Both the position numbers and the translations under genes were made by a program. Of a stretch of DNA of 64,000 bases, positions 58,364-64,000 are shown piece after piece. The notes below the pieces were generated by a model that searched no databases, was not told where the DNA came from, and saw only the letters and a program-made list of their open reading frames with translations. This DNA is from an uncultured Paraprevotella sp. (GTDB lineage Bacteria; Bacteroidota; Bacteroidia; Bacteroidales; Bacteroidaceae): positions 60,512 through 124,511 of the forward strand of contig CALULT010000001.1 of NCBI GenBank assembly GCA_944321565.1, written 5' to 3'. Each line of letters opens with the position of its first letter. Position 1 is the stretch's first letter.

Positions 58364-60862
58364 TTATTTGATACCCACTTGGTCGAATCTCATTTGCAAT
58401 GAACTTTCGTCGGCATAGAGCACTTCGCGCGGTTTGCTGCCTTGTGCCGCGCCCACGACTCCGATTTTCTCCAGTTGGTCCATGATGCGTCCGGCACGGT
58501 TGTAGCCGATGGCGAACTTGCGTTGTATCATGGACGTGGAGCCTTGTTGGGTGGCCACGACCAATTGGGCGGCTTGGTGGAGCAGGGGGTCCCAGCTGCC
58601 GATGTCCGCCGTGTCACCAAGCCCGCCGCCTTCGCCTTCCATTTCCACTTTTGGCAATTCGAACGGACCGAGATAGCTTTGTTGTTGGGCAATATAGTTG
58701 GTGATGCGTTCCACTTCCGGTGTGTCGACGAACGCACATTGGACACGTGCCGGCTCACTACCGCTGAGGAACAACATGTCGCCTCGCCCGATGAGCCGGT
58801 TGGCACCCGGTTGGTCCAAGATGGTGCGTGAGTCGATCATCGAACTGACCTTGAAAGCCATGCGGGCTGGGAAGTTCGCCTTGATGGTACCTGTGATGAT
58901 GTTGGTCGTGGGGCGTTGCGTGGCAATAATCATGTGGATGCCCACGGCGCGTGCCAACTGGGCAATGCGTGCTATGGGCAGTTCCACCTCCTTGCCTGCT
59001 GTCATGATGAGGTCGCCGAACTCGTCGATGACCACCACGATATAGGGCATGAAGCGGTGTCCGTTCTCCGGATTCAGTTGACGGTTTTTGAACTTGGCGT
59101 TGTATTCCTTGATGTTGCGCACCCGTGCCTTTTTGAGCAGGTCGTAGCGCATGTCCATTTCGGCGCATAAGCTTTTCAACGTGGCCACCACTTTCTGCAC
59201 GTCCGTGATGATGGGTTCGTCGTCCTCGTCCGCAATTTTGGCCAGGAAATGGTTCTCGATGGGGGAATAGATGCTGAACTCCACCTTCTTGGGATCGACC
59301 ATGACGAATTTCAGCTCCGCCGGATGCTTCTTATATAATAAGGAAGTGATGATGGCATTCAGACCGACAGACTTACCCTGTCCCGTGGCACCGGCCACCA
59401 ACAGATGGGGCATCTTGGCGAGGTCCACCATGAAGACTTCGTTCGTGATGGTCTTGCCCAGCGCGATGGGCAGCTCGTAATTTGTTTCCCGGAATTTGCG
59501 GCTGTTCAGGATGCTTTCCATCGACACGATGCGCGGCTTGTCGTTGGGCACTTCGATGCCGATGGTGCCTTTCCCTGGTATCGGGGCTATGATGCGGATG
59601 CCCTTGGCACTGAGGCTTTGGGCGATGTCGTCTTCCAAGTTTCGGATGCGCGAGATGCGCACTCCTTGTGCCTGCGTGATTTCATAAAGCGTGACGGTAG
59701 GGCCGACCGTGGCAGTGATGGATACGATTTCCACGCCGAAGTTTCTGAGCACTTCGATGATTCTGTCTTTCTTTTGGTTCTGTTCCGTCATGTCTATGGG
59801 CATCGCGTCGTCAGGCCGTTTGTCCAGCAAGTCCAAAGTGGGATAATGGTAGTTTTCCAAGTCCAGCTTCGGGTCATAGGGTTCCACGGCTCCCTTGCCG
59901 TCTTTGTCGGCCACTTCTTCTTTTTTTGTTTCCACGATGTCCAGTTCCAGCTCCGGGCGGTCAGGGTTTCCGGCCCGGCGGGCGGCAGCATTGCTTTTGG
60001 GTGTTCCTTCTCCTTCGTGAGATGGGGTCACTTCGAGTTCGATGGTCTGTGCCCGCTCTTCCTCTGCTTCTTCTTCTTGGTTCTTGTTATCCGTGTTATT
60101 GTCCGTGCCGCTTGTTCCGTTGCTTGGTGCTTCTATGGTTTCGGATGTGCCTTCCGGCTTATCTTTGGCGGGCAGTTTCGATTTGATGTAGTCCACCGGG
60201 TTCAGGAGCCGTCTGATCCATTGGATGGTTTCGTTGCTCACGTAGGCCAGGTAGGCCACGGCCACCAGCAGCAGGGTCATGAACGTCCCGATGACGCCGA
60301 TGCGTTGGTTGAGCCAATGACAGATGAACATGCCATGGTTGCCGCCGGGATTGATGAAATTCCATCCGTTTAGGCTTTCGAACAGTTGTTGCAGGCAAAA
60401 CGATGCGGTGACCGAAATCCAAATGACCAGCACGGTGCAGTGGAGAAACCACTTCCAAAGCCTCACCTTGTAGGCCCGCATCAGCTTCATCGCCGCCGCA
60501 ATCAGGAACGCGGGAATGATGAAGGCCGAGAAGCCAAAACAATGGTTGATCCAAAAGTTTGCCCAATAGGCACCCACTGCGCCTGCATAGTTCATGAATC
60601 CGTCTTCCATCGTGCCTTCTTCGATGAGGCATTGGTCGTCGGCTCCTGTGAAGAGGTATGAGGTAAACGAAAGCAACGTGAACAAAGCTAATACAAGCAA
60701 GGCCAAACCGAAGAAGAAGCGCACGGTTTCCTTTTGCCCCACCGGGTCTTCCCCGGCGTTCAGGACATTGCCCTCTGTCTTCTCCGTGGGCTTCTTGCTT
60801 TTGCCTGTTTTTATCTTGTTGCCTAGTTTGGTGGTTTCTATTGCGGTCTTTTTCTTGCTCAT
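58364..60862 (-). CDS. ftsK: DNA translocase FtsK/SpoIIIE
   Basis: 832 residues. Four N-terminal membrane helices (residues ~45-210), an acidic/proline-poor linker (residues ~230-330), and the motor domain with Walker A GATGQGKSV, the Walker B region (YIVVVIDEFGDLIM) and the DNA-reading gamma domain at the end (QRKFAIGYNRAGRIMDQLEKIGVVG). It pumps the chromosome terminus through the division septum and activates XerCD recombination. A -7 box lies at 60890, 28 bp before the ATG. Confidence 0.96.
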   Translation of the reverse strand: MSKKKTAIETTKLGNKIKTGKSKKPTEKTEGNVLNAGEDPVGQKETVRFFFGLALLVLALFTLLSFTSYLFTGADDQCLIEEGTMEDGFMNYAGAVGAYWANFWINHCFGFSAFIIPAFLIAAAMKLMRAYKVRLWKWFLHCTVLVIWISVTASFCLQQLFESLNGWNFINPGGNHGMFICHWLNQRIGVIGTFMTLLLVAVAYLAYVSNETIQWIRRLLNPVDYIKSKLPAKDKPEGTSETIEAPSNGTSGTDNNTDNKNQEEEAEEERAQTIELEVTPSHEGEGTPKSNAAARRAGNPDRPELELDIVETKKEEVADKDGKGAVEPYDPKLDLENYHYPTLDLLDKRPDDAMPIDMTEQNQKKDRIIEVLRNFGVEIVSITATVGPTVTLYEITQAQGVRISRIRNLEDDIAQSLSAKGIRIIAPIPGKGTIGIEVPNDKPRIVSMESILNSRKFRETNYELPIALGKTITNEVFMVDLAKMPHLLVAGATGQGKSVGLNAIITSLLYKKHPAELKFVMVDPKKVEFSIYSPIENHFLAKIADEDDEPIITDVQKVVATLKSLCAEMDMRYDLLKKARVRNIKEYNAKFKNRQLNPENGHRFMPYIVVVIDEFGDLIMTAGKEVELPIARIAQLARAVGIHMIIATQRPTTNIITGTIKANFPARMAFKVSSMIDSRTILDQPGANRLIGRGDMLFLSGSEPARVQCAFVDTPEVERITNYIAQQQSYLGPFELPKVEMEGEGGGLGDTADIGSWDPLLHQAAQLVVATQQGSTSMIQRKFAIGYNRAGRIMDQLEKIGVVGAAQGSKPREVLYADESSLQMRFDQVGIK

Positions 60863-60889
60863 CTTGGCTTTTCACTGTGAAAACGACTA

Positions 60890-60897
60890 CAAAAGTA
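60890..60897 (-). promoter_or_regulatory. -7 promoter box for ftsK
   Basis: Minus-strand TACTTTTG. It lies back to back with the plus-strand promoter at 60941. Confidence 0.5.
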
Positions 60898-60940
60898 AAT
60901 GAAAAACCCCAATTTATCTAGTTTTTCGCTTAATTTTTCG

Positions 60941-60948
60941 TAGCTTTG
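60941..60948 (+). promoter_or_regulatory. -7 promoter box for the DUF5063 gene
   Basis: TAGCTTTG; expected RNA start near 60955, about 20 nt before the ATG at 60977. Confidence 0.55.
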
Positions 60949-60976
60949 TAGTTTTTAAAAGCAAACGAATCACGTG

Positions 60977-61552
60977 ATGGAGGTGGACGAAAAGAAAAAT
61001 GTGGTGTATTCCCGTGACACGATTGAGCTTGTCACGGTGGCAGCTGAGTTTTGCGCCTATTTGGAACAGTCAGAGGGGCGCAAGCGCAAGGACTTTATCG
61101 ACACAGTGCTGAAAATATTGCCTTTGCTATATCTGAAAGCTTCTTTGCTCCCGGCCGTGGAAGGGGCGGAAGATTTCCTGCCCGAAGCCTTTGTGTCGGA
61201 GCAAGACTATGAGTTCATGCGCCTGACGTTGGGCGACATCATGGGAGACAAGGACGATTACTTGGATTTCTGTAACGACGAAGTGCGTTTCAGTGACGAA
61301 CCGGCCATGAAAACCATTTCGGAAGACTTGGCGGATTTGTACCAGGCCCTGAAAAATTTCGTGGAGACTTATCGCATCGGGATAGATGAAAACATGTATG
61401 AAGCAGTGGCCGAGGTGGGTTATTCTTTTTCCCTCTATTGGGGGCAGACGTTGGCCAATGCCCTGCGCGCCCTCCACAGGGTGAAATATGCCCCGCATCA
61501 AGGCGATGACGATGAAGGGTGTGATTGTGAGGACGAAGAATGGATTGATTGA
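60977..61552 (+). CDS. DUF5063-family protein
   Basis: 191 residues from the ATG (a GTG 3 nt earlier is possible). All-helical and acidic: AAEFCAYLEQSEGRKRKDFIDTVLKILPLLYLKASLLP and DDYLDFCNDEVRFSDEPAMKTISEDLADLYQALKNFV (given in part) are features of the DUF5063 family, of unknown function. The C-terminus is a run of Asp/Glu/Cys (EGCDCEDEEWID). Its stop overlaps the start region of the exonuclease gene, indicating one transcript. Confidence 0.88.
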   Translation: MEVDEKKNVVYSRDTIELVTVAAEFCAYLEQSEGRKRKDFIDTVLKILPLLYLKASLLPAVEGAEDFLPEAFVSEQDYEFMRLTLGDIMGDKDDYLDFCNDEVRFSDEPAMKTISEDLADLYQALKNFVETYRIGIDENMYEAVAEVGYSFSLYWGQTLANALRALHRVKYAPHQGDDDEGCDCEDEEWID

Positions 61553-61557
61553 AAGAA

Positions 61558-62202
61558 ATGAAAACCATATATAACAAATTCGACAAAAAGCTGATTCCGG
61601 CTTTGCCGCGCGTCTTGTTTGACGGGCGTATTATTGTAATCCAGACAGAAGCAGAAGCCAACAAGGCTGTGAGCTATTTGATGGACGCTCCTTTGGTGGG
61701 GGTGGATACCGAGACGCGTCCTTCCTTTCGCAAGGGGACGGTCAACAAGGTGGCTCTTTTGCAGGTGTCCACGGACGACACTTGTTTCCTGTTCCGGCTG
61801 AACCGCATCGGAGTGCCCGAGTGTGTGCGCAACTTGTTGCAGGACGACCGGGTGATGAAAGTGGGGCTGTCCCTGCGTGATGATTTCGCTTCGCTTCACA
61901 AGCGTGGCGCGTTCGAACCACATGCTTTTCTCGAACTGCAGGACTACGTGAAGGCTTTCGGCATCCAGGACATGAGCCTGCAGAAGCTTTATGCCAATGT
62001 ATTCGGGCAGAAAATCAGCAAGGGGCAGCGGCTGACCAATTGGGAGGCCGACGTGCTGACCGAGGGACAGAAGCTGTATGCGGCTACCGACGCCTGGGCT
62101 TGCATACGGCTCTATCGCGAACTGGAATCGCTGAAGGCAACTCGCGCCTACACGCTTTCCATCGTGCCGGAACCGGGCAAGGGAGCGGTTGCGGAGGCTT
62201 GA
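61558..62202 (+). CDS. RNase D-like 3'-5' exonuclease
   Basis: 214 residues from the ATG at 61558; a TTG start at 61549 overlapping the previous stop is the alternative. DEDDy motifs are present: VGVDTETRPSF (Asp-x-Glu), VGLSLRDDFASL (Asp), and YAATDAWACIRLY (Tyr-x3-Asp). The HRDC domain of RNase D is absent, so it is only the nuclease domain. Probably acts on RNA or DNA 3' ends; translationally coupled to DUF5063. Confidence 0.9.
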   Translation: MKTIYNKFDKKLIPALPRVLFDGRIIVIQTEAEANKAVSYLMDAPLVGVDTETRPSFRKGTVNKVALLQVSTDDTCFLFRLNRIGVPECVRNLLQDDRVMKVGLSLRDDFASLHKRGAFEPHAFLELQDYVKAFGIQDMSLQKLYANVFGQKISKGQRLTNWEADVLTEGQKLYAATDAWACIRLYRELESLKATRAYTLSIVPEPGKGAVAEA

Positions 62203-62244
62203 TGCCCGTCCGCTTATTTTTATGAACAGAACACACACATTGTC

Positions 62245-63426
62245 ATGTATAAGAATCTATATTTAAAGAAAGGGAAAGAAGAGAGTCTGGAACGGTTCCA
62301 TCCTTGGATATTCTCCGGTGCTGTCCATCACGTGGAGGGCAATCCGGAGGAAGGCGAAGTCGTGCGGGTGCTCACCGCTGATGGGGATTTCATAGCCGTA
62401 GGACATTGGCAAATTGGTTCCATTGCCGTACGGGTGTTGGATTTTGAGGATCGCGAGATAGATGCGGATTATTGGACACGCCGGTTGGACGTGGCTTACG
62501 GGCTGCGCCGGAGCATTGGCGTGGCAGGACACGAAGGAAGCGACACCTATCGTTTGGTGCATGGTGAGGGCGACTGCCTGCCGGGCTTGGTGGTGGACGT
62601 ATATGGACGCACGGCCGTGATGCAGGCACATAGCGTGGGCATGCACCTTGCGCGTCATGAGATTGCCGCTGCGTTGGTGAAGGTGACCGGTGGCGTGGTG
62701 GCCAATGTGTATTACAAGAGCGAGACGACCTTGCCGTTCAAGGCGGCATTGGGGCCTGAAAACGGGTTTATCTTGGGTGGAAGTACGGACAACGTGGCCA
62801 CGGAAAACGGATTGAAGTTCCATATTGACTGGCTGAAAGGCCAAAAGACGGGTTTCTTCGTGGACCAACGTGAAAACCGAGCCTTGCTGGAACGATATGC
62901 TCGTGGACGCAACGTGTTGAACATGTTCTGCTACACGGGCGGTTTTAGTGTGTATGCCTTGAGGGGTGGGGCGGAATTGGTGCATTCTGTGGACAGTTCG
63001 GCCAAGGCCGTGGACTTGACGCGGGCCAATGTGGCACTGAATTTTCCCGGTGATACGCGCCACGAGGCTTACGCTGAAGACGCTTTCAAGTATTTGGATG
63101 CCATGGGGCACCGTTACGACCTCATTATCCTCGATCCCCCGGCCTTTGCCAAGCACCGCGATGCGCTTCGTCAGGCTTTGAAGGGTTATACACGTCTCAA
63201 CGCCAAAGCATTCGAGAAAATCCGTCCCGGGGGCATACTGTTCACCTTCAGTTGTTCGCAGGTGGTCACCAAGGAGCAATTCCGCATGGCTGTTTTCACT
63301 GCGGCTGCGCAAAGCAAGCGGAGGGTGCGCATTCTTCATCAATTGCATCAGCCTGCCGACCATCCCATTAATATTTACCATCCCGAGGGCGAATATCTTA
63401 AAGGATTGGTGCTTTTTGTGGAATAA
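62245..63426 (+). CDS. RlmI-like 23S rRNA (cytosine-5) methyltransferase
   Basis: 393 residues. N-terminal PUA domain (residues ~1-75, HPWIFSGAVHHVEGNPEEGEVV), an RFM-like linker, then the Rossmann methyltransferase with FCYTGGFSVYALRGGAELVHSVD (SAM binding), and catalytic IILDPPAFAKHRDAL and FTFSCSQVVTKE (Cys in the second). E. coli RlmI modifies C1962 of 23S rRNA; the same reaction is expected, with less certainty. Last gene of the three-gene operon. Confidence 0.9.
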   Translation: MYKNLYLKKGKEESLERFHPWIFSGAVHHVEGNPEEGEVVRVLTADGDFIAVGHWQIGSIAVRVLDFEDREIDADYWTRRLDVAYGLRRSIGVAGHEGSDTYRLVHGEGDCLPGLVVDVYGRTAVMQAHSVGMHLARHEIAAALVKVTGGVVANVYYKSETTLPFKAALGPENGFILGGSTDNVATENGLKFHIDWLKGQKTGFFVDQRENRALLERYARGRNVLNMFCYTGGFSVYALRGGAELVHSVDSSAKAVDLTRANVALNFPGDTRHEAYAEDAFKYLDAMGHRYDLIILDPPAFAKHRDALRQALKGYTRLNAKAFEKIRPGGILFTFSCSQVVTKEQFRMAVFTAAAQSKRRVRILHQLHQPADHPINIYHPEGEYLKGLVLFVE

Positions 63427-63480
63427 AAGCGGTTGAAATGATAAAATATGTTAAACACAGGCAGGTTTTTCCATGAAATG

Positions 63481-63511
63481 TTTGGAGGTATATGGAAAAC
63501 CCGTACCTTTG
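63481..63511 (+). promoter_or_regulatory. Consensus promoter of a candidate small RNA
   Basis: TTTG (63481-63484), 19-bp spacer, TACCTTTG (63504-63511): the best match to the Bacteroidetes promoter consensus in the window, with no long gene following. Confidence 0.75.
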
Positions 63512-63516
63512 CACTG

Positions 63517-63585
63517 TGTTTTTCATGGTATTAGATTTAAGGTTAATGGAAGATTGGTTGTCGAGATGACAACCTTCTTTTTTTT
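63517..63585 (+). ncRNA. Candidate small RNA or leader with terminator
   Basis: From the expected start near 63517 to the end of a T-run at 63585 (~69 nt). The 3' part is a canonical terminator: GGTTGTC (63556-63562), GAGAT loop, GACAACC (63568-63574), TTCTTTTTTTT. A 14-codon frame begins at ATG 63525 (MVLDLRLMEDWLSR) with its stop (TGA, 63567-63569) inside the hairpin, so a leader peptide is an alternative. The gap 63427-63833 (407 bp) otherwise contains a second hairpin and IS debris. Confidence 0.6.
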
Positions 63586-63586
63586 A

Positions 63587-63616
63587 AAGAGGCGTGTCCG
63601 TGTGGATGCGCCTCTT
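63587..63616. terminator. Second hairpin after the candidate small RNA
   Basis: AAGAGGCG (63587-63594) pairs with CGCCTCTT (63609-63616) around a GC-containing loop; TTCGCGG follows, so the T-run is short. Confidence 0.55.
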
Positions 63617-63797
63617 TTCGCGGTGACGACCCACTCTCTAAACTTGGAGACTTGGGGGGGGGCTTCACACAGGTGGGGGGTCACGTGGATGTGAGCCCCG
63701 GTTATCATGGCAGGAGACGGGTCTTCAATACCTTCTCGGCCTAGAGCATCTTGACGGTTACCAAAAGATACTTACTGTCTTCTACTGACATAGGTAG

Positions 63798-63826
63798 ACA
63801 CATTTATAAGTAATAACTAAATGTGT
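63798..63826 (+). promoter_or_regulatory. Stem-loop just ahead of the transposase start
   Basis: ACACATTTA (63798-63806) and TAAATGTGT (63818-63826) form a perfect 9-bp stem, 7 bp before the ATG. Inverted repeats at this place in insertion sequences can block ribosome access on read-through RNA. Confidence 0.5.
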
Positions 63827-63833
63827 TTTTATT

Positions 63834-63962
63834 ATGGAAAAGAAGAATCGTCCTCAAAAAATAAGTGAGGAGTTCAAACTTTCAGTAATCCGCGATTATT
63901 ACAGTAGCGGTATGAGCAAAAACGGGGTCAGTCCGAAAACCCGGTTGCACACCTTCCTATAA
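63834..63962 (+). pseudogene. Truncated IS3-type OrfA-like transposase
   Basis: Begins MEKKNRPQKISEEFKLSVIRD and continues YYSSGMSKN, the N-terminus of the helix-turn-helix transposase subunit that recognises IS ends. After this residue the sequence (GVSPKTRLHTFL, then stop) does not continue the expected helix-turn-helix, so only ~30 of the usual ~100 residues remain. Good start context suggests it was once active. Family assignment to IS3/OrfA is from the pattern EEFKLSVIRDYYSSGMSKN and is moderately certain. Confidence 0.6.
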
Positions 63963-64000
63963 TCCCATAACTCAAGTTTCGGATTTAGGAATTAGGCAGT

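Larger units (their letters stand above)
63786..64000 (+). mobile_element. Left part of an insertion sequence, interrupted, running off the window
   Basis: A transposase start at 63834 is preceded by a region with a stem (63798-63826) and a possible terminal sequence beginning TGACATAGGTAGACAC at 63786. The reading frame loses its family resemblance after about residue 30, near 63923, where GGGGTCAGTCCGAAAACC could be the terminal repeat of a second element. Boundaries are guesses. Confidence 0.45.

Noticed and set aside
63652-63700. Run of nine G (63654-63662) as a phase-variable tract
   Set aside because: No reading frame or promoter spans the run. It is part of an imperfect hairpin with GGGGCT/AGCCCC arms; any effect cannot be supported from sequence alone.

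Overview
The window is a chromosomal segment from a GC-rich member of the Bacteroidales (Bacteroidaceae/Prevotellaceae-like). This follows from a SusC/SusD pair, repeated TAnnTTTG -7 promoter boxes (often with TTTG 19-21 bp upstream), a SusR/hybrid-type AraC regulator, DUF5686 and DUF5063 proteins, a fused NfnA/NfnB-type oxidoreductase, and a C-terminal tail on a GH31 enzyme resembling those of type IX-secreted proteins. There are no rRNA or tRNA genes, CRISPR arrays or prophages that I can see. The only mobile DNA is a broken transposase at the right edge. Layout: (1) 1-9.8 kb: the end of a membrane-bound propeller/AraC regulator, a SIMPL-domain protein, and a two-gene GH31 glycosidase operon on the minus strand with a direct-repeat operator upstream. 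(2) 10-11.9 kb: glmS. (3) 11.8-23.3 kb: a histidine kinase/NtrC-family regulator pair, divergent from a five-gene TolC / adaptor / permease / ATPase / permease export operon. A near-consensus sigma-54 -24/-12 element and several dyads lie between them, so kinase and regulator probably control the exporter. (4) 23.5-25.1 kb: two tiny membrane proteins, a TtcA-like PP-loop protein and a DMT-family protein. (5) 25.1-35.7 kb, the most unusual part: a tightly packed minus-strand operon encoding a GNAT-like acyltransferase, ketosynthase, acyl carrier protein, two hotdog dehydratase-like proteins with complementary partial active sites, a CrtI-like flavoenzyme, a FabG-type reductase, a thioesterase, a flippase-like membrane protein, a DUF5686 outer-membrane protein and a CDP-alcohol phosphatidyltransferase. 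It looks like a dedicated acyl-chain (possibly polyene) assembly line coupled to lipid transfer or export. It resembles aryl-polyene/flexirubin systems but lacks the aromatic starter genes and the second ketosynthase/chain-length factor. (6) 35.8-39.6 kb: nfnAB-like fusion and serS. (7) 39.9-45.4 kb: a small periplasmic protein, an AspT/YidE-type transporter, a CorC/HlyC protein and a BNR_4-type secreted enzyme. (8) 45.4-46.1 kb: ribosomal proteins L27 and L21. (9) 46.3-56.4 kb: a six-gene operon of S8 protease, S9 peptidase, SusC, SusD and two lipoproteins, which looks like a peptide- rather than glycan-utilization locus. (10) 56.7-63.4 kb: trxB, lolA and ftsK on the minus strand; a DUF5063 protein, an RNase D-like exonuclease and an RlmI-like methyltransferase on the plus strand. 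(11) 63.4-64 kb: a candidate small RNA with a consensus promoter and terminator, then IS debris. Motifs were read by eye from the sequence; family names come from recognition, not database searches.
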